A stretch of 64,000 nt of DNA, taken from Xylona heveae TC161. Its lineage: Eukaryota; Ascomycota; Xylonomycetes; Xylonales; Xylonaceae. A model generated the notes under the pieces. That model saw nothing but the letters and a program-made list of their open reading frames with translations, had not been told where the DNA came from and did no database searches. Location: assembly GCF_001619985.1 (NCBI RefSeq), contig NW_017264193.1, positions 2,237,726 through 2,301,725 on the forward strand. The letters run 5' to 3'. This document shows, in pieces, positions 24,134 through 35,675 of this stretch. The position numbers were made by a program, and so were the translations under genes. The stretch's first letter is position 1. Every line of letters starts with the position of its first letter.

Positions 24134-26720
24134 ATGTTTTCATCCTCATCTCGACCGCCGAAGCAAAGGCAAACTCGTCTCTCCTTTGCGCAACCTTCGT
24201 CCTCACCGACTGCCCGTCTACCTGCCCGTGCAGGAACTTCTCACCATCCTCCTTCCTCGCCTCTCCCGGCGCGCAAGTCTCTGCGCAGCGGCACGCTTGA
24301 TAGATGGCGTAATTCAATTATGGACAGTCAACGTACTGTGAGACGTGGCCGTGAGATTGATGAAAGGGAGGCATCTCCCAGCCATACAAATGAAATTGAA
24401 ATCAAGGATGAAGTAAGTATAACTTTCATCTGCGTATCCTGACTCTTACTCTTTACAAACATAATGCTTATACAATACTACAATGCTATAGGATGATGAG
24501 ATAGTCAGAGGCCCTTCGCTCGATCTAGACGAATCTAGTGATGAGTTGTCCTTGGAGCCTTCGCGAATGAACGAAAAGAAACGCAGGAGAATGGCGAGCT
24601 CGTCCTCGTCTCCTGAACCAGCGGCTAGGAAACGATCGAAGTCTACAATCCACGCAGCTACCAACAAAGAAATTAAAGAGCATCGCTCGCCTTTTGGAGC
24701 CATTAAGTCCAATCGAACCCATAAGTCTCCAGTCGATTCGGATGATTCAGACAATTCAAATTCAGAAAGTTCGCCGTCTGAAGGGTTCCATTGGTCCGAT
24801 GCAATTGCCTATTCTCAAACCACTCCCAAGAGAGCCAATACGAAGACTACGCCCCTGAAACCGCCGCGCAACAGTTTATCCTTCCTCTCCGGTGGAAGCA
24901 CTGGAGCTGCTCCACTTTCGCACTCACAGCGGTCATCCAGACATACTAATACGCCTTCCAAGCGATTGAAGATTGCAAAGGAAAACATTCAGACGCCAAA
25001 AATTACCCACGAAGATGCCGTTACTCCCTCACGCTCAGCGACACGCCGAATAGTACTATCCAGCGATGATGATGATGAATCAGAAAGCGAAAGGATCTCC
25101 GGATCCGAACATACTGGCTCAGAGGGCCTGCGTGAGGAAGCAGGGGAAATCGAAACAGGCGGAAAGGGCCCGGATGGAGAGAGTTCTGAAGGAGAGGTGC
25201 AGGTCATAGAAAATGTTAGAAAGAACGACAGCGATGCTGAAGGTTCAGATGCACCCCCGAGTTCTGCTGTTAGGAGAGGGTCAAAACGACGATTGATCAA
25301 TAGGTCAAAGAAGCAAGTGGTTTCAGATGAAGAAAACGATGAAGTCAATGATCAGGAAGCTGAGGATCTCAAAGAAGATTTGGAAGACTTGCAAGGGAAC
25401 CGTGAGTGGCATATGCTATTCTCTACTTTTAGCCATACTAAATTCTTAACCGTAGGTGTCCAAAGATCACGAACTCGTGGTCGGGCTCATCAGTCATCCA
25501 CAAAGAGCAAACTTCAACAAACCCTTGAGAAACTCAGACGTCGTCGTGCCGGTGGAAGATCTGCGTCTGCCCCAGACGAAGCGGATTACGACTCACAGAG
25601 CGATAATCCTACAGAAATCACCAATCTTCCAGCACACCTACAAGAGGACGATGACCAAGAAGATGATTATGGTGATGACCCCAACGGAGATGCAGAGGAA
25701 GAAGATCATGCACCGAAGTCTCATGCCAGGAGCTCTCGCCATAAAAAGAGAGAAGATCTCGACACTTATGAAGAAGATTTCGTTGTTGACGATGCTGATG
25801 ATATGATCGGTGCTCCAGAGGATGACGGGACCGGCCTCTACGACATGCCGATTGAATTCACCAGACATGCGCATAAATCACTGAAACAGCACTTCAAAGA
25901 TGCTGTCGAATGGATGGTACATAACAGAATAAATCCTAGTTTTCCACGAAAAGACGGCATCTACGAGATCGCTTTTCGACGACTCAACAACGAGGTGCAA
26001 GGCCTAAGCTTGTCCAAGTTCATATCGTCCAGTTGGAAAGAGCCCTTTGTCCGCGCCTTGAGTGCTCGTCCACATTTACTTCAGCTTGAAATCGAACGCG
26101 AGCAGCGCGCAAATATGTTTGAGACTATGAAATGCGAAGCCTGTAATAGACGGCACATTGTCACGTGGCGAGTACAGTTCAAGGGAAAGCCATATCATCT
26201 TGACACACTCGAAGATGTTTCAGATGGCGAAGACTCGGATTCAGAAGGCGCAGAAGAAGACGACGAAGAGGACGAAGAGGTACAAGGAACTCACGATCGC
26301 GAGGGAAGAGAGATTCCTCGCGCAGACCGTTGGTTCTTTCTCGGAAGGTACGTTCCGCCCATCTTGTCCCCCAGCCCGCATTCCCTGAGTATAAATATAC
26401 ATCTTGCAGAACGCGGCCAAGCTGACGTGCTTATTTGGCAATGCAGGTTCTGCAAAGCAAATGCCGAATCTGCGCACACGCTAATCCATTGGCGCTTTCA
26501 TCTGAATGAGTGGGTTGTCGATCATCTCGAGCAAAAAGGGTACATGGATCCCGAACAGATTGTCCAACGAGCAAAATGGAGTAATAATAAGAGGCGCGAC
26601 CACGCGAATGAGATTGTCGACGTCATGGAGCAGGAAGGTGAGATTCGCAATCTCTGGAGAGACTTTAGAGCGAATTTGGAGGCTGCTCGTGAAGCGAAGA
26701 CCGATCCGTACGGCAGATAA
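24134..26720 (+). CDS. DUF4211-domain nuclear protein, 784 aa
   Basis: Four exons: 24134-24412, 24492-25401, 25456-26347 and 26447-26720. The first two thirds are disordered, acidic and Ser-rich with basic clusters (KKRRRMASS, ARKRSK, KRRLINRSKK) that look like nuclear localisation signals. The DUF4211 domain is at about residues 500-760 (HKSLKQHFKDAVEWMVHNRI, FVRALSARPHLLQLEIEREQ, CEACNRRHIVTW, then LGRFCKANAESAHTLIHW), with CxxC and Cys/His positions that could bind zinc. DUF4211 also occurs in animal QSER1 and PRR12, chromatin-associated proteins, so a chromatin role is inferred. The N-terminal QTRLSF loosely resembles a PCNA-interaction box. Introns 2 (54 nt) and 3 (99 nt) are stop-free multiples of three. 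Confidence 0.88.
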
Positions 26721-27427
26721 CGATTTAATCTCAACTCTCTGACTATTGCCTGTGGCTGGAATATTTGGCATAGCTGCTGGAGCAATTGAGGGATTGGATA
26801 TTGGATGTTTCGCTGTTCTGGAACTTAAGTGAGCACGGACTTGGGAACCAGGAAGGACATCCCCCTTTTGCTTTGCAAATTCCCTTTTTCTTTAACTCTT
26901 ATATAGCTGCCCAGCATCCTTCGTCGACACGGAACGCCTTGGCGATTCTCTGCTGAATTCTGAGTATGCTCGTTCCAAGTGTATTCACTCTTCATAGCGT
27001 ATTCGAAGCCAAACAAATGTATCCGCCATTCGAAAACACAAGTGACATGTGCAATTGGGAGAACGAAAAAGAAGAATTGGAATTGTCACTAAGACAAAGA
27101 TGTAAAATTACAGCAGCGGAGATTGTAGAAAATATAAAAAAGGCATCCCGCAACAACAAGGGCGATATTGAGACACCAGTTGCCTCAAGTGGTAGAGCCA
27201 TCTCGACAAAATAAATGCCAGTCAAGGAGACTCTCAGGGGGAAAAACGCTCAAGTTTCGCATTTCTGACCATGCAATCAATAAGGTGACCCTAGATCAAA
27301 AAAAGTTTCCATTTTTCCACCGCCCACATACACTGCTACTCCCTCTCCCTCTGTCCCGACTTTCATTTACATCTGCCAGGACATGACGTCGCAATCGCAA
27401 CTTATGGTACACTTATTATTGAACTGT
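26721..27427. other. Convergent intergenic region DUF4211 / Tom22
   Basis: About 700 bases tail-to-tail. No gene, repeat or RNA recognised. Confidence 0.5.
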
Positions 27428-28607
27428 TTACAAGGCAGCATGTGCAGGCTGCTGGCCAAGTTGCTGGTTCAGCTGGTTGGTGGCGCCGGGGGTAAGGACC
27501 TGTAATTCGAAAGAACTGTCAGCAAATGGATCCAATACAGTATCGGACAAGGGATCACAAAAATCAGGGGCTCAAAATTGGAAGAAAGGGGAGAAACAGG
27601 AAGAAGTGGAGAGGAATAGACGACACAAAAATGATTATGCAGAAGGCATCGAAGGGAAAAAAGAGGAATTGGGTGAGAGTATCACAAAGCTGGGAAGATG
27701 GCGGAGAAAACATACCTCGTTGGCGCTCTGCTGCATGCGGACTTCCTTCTCCATCTCAACCATCTGCTGCTCCTCGGCAAAGGCAAGAGCCCACGGGACA
27801 CCAAGCAACAAGGCGCTTGTGCTGACAACCCACAAGGTCTTGCCGGACAAGGAGAGGCCACGCTTGACCCACCACGACGTCGTCGAGACGGCGTTGGTCA
27901 CGATAGCACGGTGCTTGGGAGGGATCATGTCCTTGAGGGCGGTAATACGCTCGGAGAGAGACTCCTCGAGGCTGATTTCGGGTTCGTCATCGGAGGAGAC
28001 TTCAGAGTCTGTTTTTGTTTGATATCATAGTCAGTTTCAGACTTGTCCGTTGTTGTATCTTGTCAATGATGTCCCGCAAAAGCAAATGCAATGTGTGCGG
28101 TCAACGAGATGGAAAGTTTGAAGTCGAGCAGCTCAGGTAAGGAAGGAAAGGACACGAGGACACAATGAGATGGATGGGGGGACAGGTTGGAATGGGCGGA
28201 ATTGGTAAGCCATTGGGGTCTCGAGGCTCTTGGTTCCTTGGGGCCCTTGATCTTCTTGGGCTCGGGAAACTTCGATGCGGTCATGGTATCTTGCAGATTA
28301 AGAGACGCCCGACTTCATAAGTCAAGACATCAATTTCCGCTATCCAAAGTTCCGGCCAATTTGGTCCCGCTTGAAACCTCCTCAGATCCAATCTCTTCCA
28401 TTTCACATCCGATCCTAACATCTTCCCTCTCGTGCGCTCTCCTTCGTCGAAGGAAGGAGAAGGATTGGGATGAAATTAAACAGACGGGGGAGGAAAAGAC
28501 CATCTCATACCAGTATCGGTGTAGTAGTCCTCCTCATTCTCCTCAAGCTTAGGACCAGTCTGCTCCTGCGCAAAGTGCTCGTCCTCGACTTCCTGTAGCT
28601 TGACCAT
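27428..28607 (-). CDS. tom22: Mitochondrial import receptor subunit Tom22
   Basis: Central receptor of the TOM complex in the mitochondrial outer membrane; it binds presequences and holds Tom40 units together. Exons 28607-28511, 28008-27716 and 27499-27428 give 153 residues. The acidic cytosolic N-terminus (EVEDEHFAQEQ, EENEEDYY, SDDEPEISLEESL) binds presequences. The conserved RITALKDMIPPKHRAIV leads to the membrane segment (TLWVVSTSALLLGVPWALAF) and a short Gln-rich intermembrane-space tail. Intron 1 is 502 nt, several times the local norm, with good GTATGA/ACAG ends. Mdm10 and MPP alpha, which work with TOM or on its substrates, lie within 12 kb. Confidence 0.94.
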
Positions 28608-29295
28608 TTTGGCTAATTATCGACGATAATTGGAGACTTCCGAATGAAAATTATATCGACCGCGACTTAACGGGTCGATTTCGCAAATTGAAATGGGCGG
28701 AAGCGTGGAATTGAAAAAGTGTCAATGGGGTTGTTTCGTGGATGATGATGTGACGGACAGACTTGAACTTCCCAAGTTGTACTTTTGGCTCGCTTTGCGG
28801 CTCTCTGGTTAGGCCTTGCGCTGCACCTACTCGTACAACAACTTTTCACGGAGATCTTCCGCCAGATTCGCCTACATTGGGTTTAGCTCCGTGGACGATG
28901 ACATAAGCGCTGCCTGACGGAAACATCGCGTTGCCAGCACAAACCACGGTCTTGATATAAGATTTTAGATTTGATTTTGTCAATAGAATTAATATTGATT
29001 ATAGTTTTTTTCATGATATGTTTTACAAGAACAGGGAAGAAACAATGATGGACACAACAATTGAAAATGGTGGAGGGACACCGCAAAAGACACCGCGGAA
29101 CATGTCACTATAGAGATAAATAATGTTTCAAAATTGGATAGTAAATTGAATAATAAAAAAAATCTTATAATTCTATGATACAACAAATGTACAACCGACT
29201 TCCTCTGTTTGAATGCTTAAATAAATATACACCTGATTGGGGAGAAAATAAAAATGCCACAATATGCAGAAATGATTTTTACCGTCAGAATAAAT
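28608..29295. other. Tom22 promoter and MPP alpha 3' flank
   Basis: About 690 bases between two genes of the same strand. The part next to MPP alpha (28960-29250) is strongly AT-rich. No gene seen. Confidence 0.5.
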
Positions 29296-31190
29296 TTACC
29301 TCCGGCCAAGCTTCCATCTGGAGACTCTGTCTTGGATCTCATCCCAGGCAAATGGCCGCCGTCTTGCGGTGGTATCCTCACCCTCCTGCAGGACCACTGT
29401 GGGAGCACCACTGCCCTGGCCGGGGTTCTGAACCAGTCCTCGGAAAACCGTTCGAGCGACCCTCTTGAGATCGTCGATGGTGACTTCCTCGATCTTTTGG
29501 CACATCTCTCTGACACCAACTTTTCGGCCGTGAACCTGCACTTGCCGACCAAGGTCCTCAAGCTCCACCATCCTGGACTCCAGGTTCATCAGCAGAGAGC
29601 TGCGCAGCTGGTTCTTGGCCCGGTTGACCTCAACGGTCTGAAGGGAGGGGTAGCCGGTTTCCAGCGTCAAGGCTTGCAGTTCCCGACACATGACATCGAG
29701 CATCTGCGGAACCCGAGACGGGATGCAGCTGGCGCTGATTCCGAAAAGACCAGAATCGGTGTAAGAATGGTTAAAGGCTATGCAGCTTTCAACCCAGCCG
29801 TGTTGGTTCAACACGTTGGTATAGAGACGTGAATACATTCCTTTGCCTGGCCCGCCAGCGCTAAAGGAACCTCCTCCGCCGAGGAGAGTTTGAAGGGTAG
29901 CGAGGGCGTAAATATCGGGAGAGGAGATGGGAAGCGCTTCAAAAGCAAGGTGAATGTGAGTAAGATGAGGAAGAGCAGGGTTCATCGGTGGCGGCAATGG
30001 AGGAAGTGAGAGGAAACCGCCAGTGTAGTGTGCGGGCGAAGCAAGATCCAGTGGGGAAGGCTGGGTACCCGCCAGATTCGGAGATGAGACTGAGGCACCA
30101 TGAGGCGCGGATGTGGAGATGTTCTTGAAGAAAGGGATCTTAGAAAGAATATTTGATGACTGAGGGGATGACGGGTGGCTCGGGGAGGAATAAGATGACA
30201 TGGATGATGAGGATGATGGCGAAGAGGCTTCTGATCCGCTTTCGGATCCAGAAAGAGAATCAGACGAGACTGAGGCGGTGCTCGAGAAAACAGGCTCTAT
30301 CTGCTTCGGGAGGTGACCAAAGTATTTTGAGGTGAGCGTGACGGCCTCATCATGAGGAACACCCGCGAAGGCAACTACCATACGCTCTGGCTTGAAAAAG
30401 GCCTTGCGATAGTCGAGGATGGTGTCTCGATTGATCTCTGTCAATCTCTCCTTGGGGCACAACAATGGATTTCCAAGTGTATTGTCCTTATAGGCCGCCA
30501 TATGCACCAGTTCCGGTAATATCAGCTCGGGTCTTGACCAGATTTCTCCAATCTCGTAGTCAGCAGTCTCGAGTTGTTGCTGAACTTCCTCTTCCGTGAT
30601 CAGCGGGTCGTTGATTGTCTCGGCCAGTAGCCCCAGCGTCGTGGGGACAGCCGAATTGAAGGTAGCTGATTGGTACATGAGAGATTCTCGAGAAGAAGCG
30701 CATTGCATGTTTCCGCCGAGAGATTCCAACTTCTCTATCATGTCATCGGCCGATCGGGAGCTAGTAGACTATTGATTCTACTGTCAATAGGAGGCTTTCA
30801 ATGTATCTTAAAAATGAAAGGATAAAACCCACTTTGAAAGCCAAACGGTCTACGATGTGGCTAACACCACGAAGATGCTCGTTTTCGTACCGTGATCCGC
30901 CATCGATATACACGCCGATGCCTGAAAAATGGCCGGGGAGAGCTTCCGTGGCGACTCGAAGCCCATTAGGAAGTGTTGTAATTTGGTCAAGTTCTGACGT
31001 ATCCTGAAATTATAACTATCAGTGTGAGGAAGCGATACGCTGTTATTTGGGTTAATCGGACCTTTTCCGTTGGGGCAACGGTTGCGAGGCTCCTGTATGA
31101 TTGCAGCGGAAGTGCTGAAGAACGCTGAGCAGCGGTCCGAGATATGTGAGCCAAGGCCCGCGGGCCTGTTCTGAGAGTTGTTTGGCTCAT
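29296..31190 (-). CDS. Mitochondrial processing peptidase alpha subunit
   Basis: Substrate-binding subunit of matrix MPP, which removes presequences together with the catalytic beta subunit. Exons 31190-31062, 31003-30833 and 30768-29296 give 590 residues, slightly long. The N-terminus is an Arg/Ser/Ala-rich matrix presequence. The M16 domain starts LPNGLRVATEALPGHFSGIG; the zinc motif of beta subunits is degenerate here (HIVDR instead of HxxEH), as known for alpha subunits. The Gly-rich loop that binds presequences is at LLGGGGSFSAGGPGKGMYS. A Ser-rich insertion (about residues 260-330) separates the two M16 halves. An in-frame ATG at 31217 would extend the presequence by nine residues. Confidence 0.95.
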
Positions 31191-31793
31191 CGTCAAAATG
31201 CTGGCTGGAAGAAACAACCAGCACTTGTCATATGCGCTACAAGACTTCGAACGATGGAGCGGATAGCGTCAGAACTCCCTTGATCGATGATAGAGCGACA
31301 AAATCTCCCCGGGGCGGCAAGTTCCGAGGCCGGCATGTTGTACGATAACTCCGCCGCCATTGGTACGTACTACTCAAAGAAACAATCCCTACCTCATACA
31401 GCACAGCATACCTAACAATCAAGTGTTTCTCCAGCAAAGGGGCTATCGAAGCGCGGCTTTTTGTGGGTTTATGGATGCGCTGTAGGCACAACAGATGAGT
31501 TCATCTCGCATGATACAGCATAGATTAGTGACAAGCTACCTGTCTAATGATCCGCTTATGCCAATGCAAATATCAAAAGGATGTATAAAATGTCCAATGC
31601 TGAACAAATGAAATCAAATAAAAGAAGACAAATCGCCTATTAAAGCTTCTCATACTTCAAGGCTTGCGCCAAAGCCACAACGCTTCCATATAAATATAAA
31701 GAAAAAGTCCTTGCTGAAGGCCAAAAAAACAAAACAAAAAAACATCCACTAACCACCCCGCTTGAAGGTTCTAATGGTAATGCCAAGAGTGTT
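31191..31793. other. MPP alpha promoter region
   Basis: About 600 bases between the MPP alpha start and the stop of the next same-strand gene. No coding sequence or RNA recognised. Confidence 0.5.
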
Positions 31794-33084
31794 CTATGCA
31801 TGGAATAGGAGCCGCAAGCTTGAGTGCTTCTTCTTTTTCTTCTCTTTGTCCCCCTTCTCACTCTTTCTGTGCTTGGTATGCTTCGTGGATTTCGTTCTCC
31901 TGCTAGCTTCACTTTGTCCCGTTCTGTCCCGCTGCCTCTCTTCGCGCAGAATCGAGGCAGCTTCGGGGGTAAGGAATTCGCCATCAACGCTGATGGCTAC
32001 GCTATCGGCTTCAGCGTCGGCTATCCCACGTCTCCACGTCTCGATACCAGAAAGGTCAACATCCATCTCTTCGAGCTGATCGAACTCTGGCTGGACCTCT
32101 TCCGCAACTGGCATTGGCGCATCCACCACCTTTCGTTGTTGAATCTTTTGGACAATTTTGTAACCACCGAGCATGACAACGGTGACACCAACACCCACGC
32201 CAACCGCAATCATGAATTGTGGGCTAGCCATGAGAGCAAAAATGGCAGGAAAGCTACCTTTCAAAGCAGTCAGAACTTGAGGCGATACTTTGGCTGCAAG
32301 TTTACTGATCTCTGCCAAGGTCAAGGCCACGGCGGCCATGGCGTCCGGATTTTTCTGAAGCGAAGAAACCATAGTCGTGACAGTATGTCGCACGCAGTGG
32401 GCTTCATCAAGCGCGAGATTCAGCTTTGAAAGGAGACCTTTGAGCTCGTCTTCATCTTCGTGCCTTGGCGGCAGAGGTGGCGGGATTTCGCCGTACGCAA
32501 GGTCCATATCAATGGCTGGCCCAGCTACCGTTGCTGAGCGAGTAGGCAGAGGACGGTGAGCAATTTGAGCATCATTGGTCGTATGACGACGAATGATTTC
32601 CATTCTCGGTGCAGGCATGTCGTAGTCTTGTTCGTAGCGACGTATTGTTGGTGCTGTCTGTCTTCGCATGTCTTCGGCATAATATTCGTCATCATATTGA
32701 TAAACAGGTTCATGATGGCGAGCCCTTGAGCGTCTGGTACGATGAGTGCGTCTGGACGAGACCTTGGACGGAGCGGCCGAAGCTCTCTCATCAAAAGTAA
32801 AATTCTCCAAAGCGCGACGGGCGCGCTTGGCTTCTAATTCAGCCTTACGCTGGGCGTTGATCTCGGCCTTCTTTTCGCGATAAGCATCCTTTGCTTCCCG
32901 AAATATATTGAGAAGATGCTTGCTCTGTCCGATGCCAATATTAGTCTCTTAGTGCTCGAAATCGAAAACCATATACAGTCGCATCTGCAATATCGCATCG
33001 CAATCAAGATGTACTCACCGTACTGACGACCTTCCCTGATTTGTCGAAGACGGCAATGGTTTGGCCAATTTGTGGATGGCTCAT
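31794..33084 (-). CDS. Unknown protein with one glycine-zipper membrane segment, 398 aa
   Basis: I do not recognise the family. Exons 33084-33019 and 32924-31794 join in phase 0 (donor GTGAGT, acceptor ACAG). The N-terminus (GQTIAVFDKSGKVVST) is followed by a highly charged helix (FREAKDAYREKKAEINAQRK) likely to be coiled coil. A disordered Arg/Tyr/Pro-rich region holds a PPPLPPR proline motif. A helical block (KLNLALDEAHCVRHTVTTMV to LTALKGSFPAIFALMASPQF) leads into a single hydrophobic segment with Gly every second residue (GVGVGVTVVMLGG) at about residue 275, then a basic KIVQKIQQRK stop. The C-terminus is Lys-rich. The topology suggests a tail-proximal membrane anchor or a membrane-embedding oligomer. 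Confidence 0.8.
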
Positions 33085-35675
33085 CGTGAATGGTCAAAAG
33101 GCGGAACTTCTGCAGACACCTCTTGGAGGAATTGCAGATGCAGAAATTTCGATCACTTGAGTATTGATCTCTTGACGTCGAAAGGCTGCAGTTTAAAGGC
33201 CAAGCATTAAAAATAGGAGAAGTGAATGTAACAAAACGACTGCAGTTCGTTACAAATGGCAAGTGAGACAATGAACGGGCACTGTACGCTGCAGGCCGCC
33301 ACCCAAGAGGTTACGAGGTCACAGCCATGGCGGTGTTCAGGTTGGTTCTAGACGGAGGCAAAGGGATTTATTACAGCCACAGACTTCTGGGGAAAACGTG
33401 ATGGACTTGGAGCCCCTACAGGCTGATCACGAATCAGGGCAGCCAGGTGTCGATAAGCATTGTCATGACGAAGCCCAAGAAAAATCCTGGAACCGCTGAG
33501 GTGGGTTGCGGGAAAATGGCACAACGAGTGGAAGCATCAAAGGCAGTGAAGTCTGAGGGACCGGGACCCTTGGGAACGACCCAGTTTGTGAGCAAGGGTT
33601 GAAGGGTTGCAAGTGGCCGGTCACCCACTTTGTTGTCAGGCTGTGATTGATCGCCTGCCAATCTTTTTAGGCTTCGCATCTCTTTAGTCGCCCGGACTAG
33701 CTGAGCTGGGCGAGAAACCCCCCAGTCGAGCAGGCTGAAAGGCGCCTTCTTAGTGGGTGACAGTACCGGTAACCCACCCCGTCCCTGCCGGGCGGGTACA
33801 AGAGTCCAGTTAAACTTTACCGCCAAGTGTCGCTCTTGTACCTCAGGATTCCCTAACTTCCCTAAGGTATTTTATATGATACCTTGACTACAGGCAGAAT
33901 GGCCAACTGCGCCACCCTCACAGGGGCTCGTGTCTCATGCTTTTGTCGTGACTTTGAGGTGGCAACCGCCGCCCCCATGTGTCTTTGCCGTAGCCCCGGA
34001 TCAAGTCTCGCAACGTCTTTGACATCGGGCTGCCACGCAGCTCGTCTCCCATTTTGGGAAATTGAGAATGTTGGTGAGCAATGCAGGCACGCTGCAGTTG
34101 CGATTGCCCGTACCAGGATTTCTTTGATTATCCTGCGTTGGAGCTTTTACGGCACCGGAACTCGTAACCGCGTCCTGGAGTGAACTCACGCCGATATGCC
34201 TACTAGGCACCTCACCGCCTATCAATTCGATTTGTCAAAGGGACTGTCGGTGATAGGGAAATGGCTGGCAGATGCCTAGCTTGACACCACGCCAAAGGGC
34301 TGATCTTTACCTAGAAGCCGTTTTGGCTTCAAAATAAAAAAGAGACCCCGCCCATGACGGGATCCATGCATCCAATTTAGAGCCCGCCATCGGTGTCCGC
34401 CCTTTCCTTTTGCCCTTGTACTCTACAGAGTTAATTGCCTGGCTAAGGTACTCCAAGCATAGAAATTGCGCTTTTTCGGATTATACCGAAGACTTTTTTT
34501 TTTTCGAAGGCCAAGGAGCGTCAATATAAAAAGGAGGTTGGTCCGGTGAGAAATGGATCCCTCGGATTGTGTCAAGATCGGCCCCGCTCGCGATAAACGA
34601 GGGCAAAGACAGGCCACATGCCCAAGGCTGTTGAAAATGCGGTGGAGCATCAAAGGGACAATGGGTTCCGATGCATTGCGTCAATCAAAGAGCTTATCAT
34701 GAGGATTAGACGCAGCTTATAAGTTATATCAAATACGTACTTTGTACAGGCCAAGGAATAATTTATGCTGCCCTCACGTGGAGCCCCGCGATATGTATCG
34801 CCGCTTTTGATTAAATTAACTCCCCGCTATATACCTACCTACCTACCTGCGCTCATCTACGGTGCTTAATTCGCTGATAAATAGAGCTGAAAGAGATGGG
34901 AAATTCAGGTCGGCTGTGGAAAGTCATCGTGGGATGACTTTGGCGTAGATTGTCTAGGCCCCAGGTCTGGACCCTCTTCCCGGGAAGCTGTGCTGAGACT
35001 GCGAAAAGACTCACCGTTCACTTTGTCCTTTTTTCTCACTGTGAGTGTCCCTAGTCCTGTACTTTATGCACCTGCATGGCAATTAGAAAGAACCTTGCAG
35101 ATTAAATAATGTTGCTCCTTGTTCTCAATCATCCTTGGGTCGTGCGCGCATCTGTTGATGTCCACGCAATTAATAGGTTAAATATACTGCCATGCGCTCA
35201 GATGACCTCAGGGCTGACTTTCTGGGGTCGGTCGGCCAAACTGCGGAGTGTGTGAATGACCCTTTATTATTAAATGAAACAATCGACAAGCGAAATCACC
35301 ATTTCTTTTCATCATCAAACTTCTACTTCAATCGACAGAAATTCTTCTTGAGGTAATCTTCTCCTCTGTCCTGCATCTTGTCCTCTTCCTCAACAGGCGT
35401 TGACATTTTTTGTCGTTCGACAGTGGTCTGGAGTTTCCCCGGCCCCGCAAAAAGGTCTCGGGCCGCTCGCAACTGTTATAACCACCTAGCGTGTTTGGCC
35501 TGTTTCGTCCTTCGACGTCCATGCTCATCTCATCGAATGGCCTGGTCCGTCCCTGTGTGATCCACATAATATAGATCGTGTCGTAGACTCTGCTCGTCCT
35601 TTTTACTGCTGCTTGCTTGGCGGTGGTGAGAAACGAATACTAAGGTGCCGAGCGACTTTGGATGATATTATTATC
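33085..35675. other. Long divergent intergenic region
   Basis: About 2.6 kb between the divergent glycine-zipper gene and the FHA-RING gene. A TACC microsatellite lies at 34832-34848 and a CACGTG E-box near 34774. The open frame at 33434-33826 has no recognisable family. The last 300 bases contain pyrimidine-rich leader-like sequence of the downstream gene. Confidence 0.5.
34832..34848. repeat. (TACC)4 microsatellite
   Basis: Four tandem TACC units plus one base. Confidence 0.85.

Noticed and set aside
33434-33826. 130-codon minus-strand open frame
   Set aside because: No recognisable family, no supporting splice sites or neighbouring exons, and composition consistent with chance.
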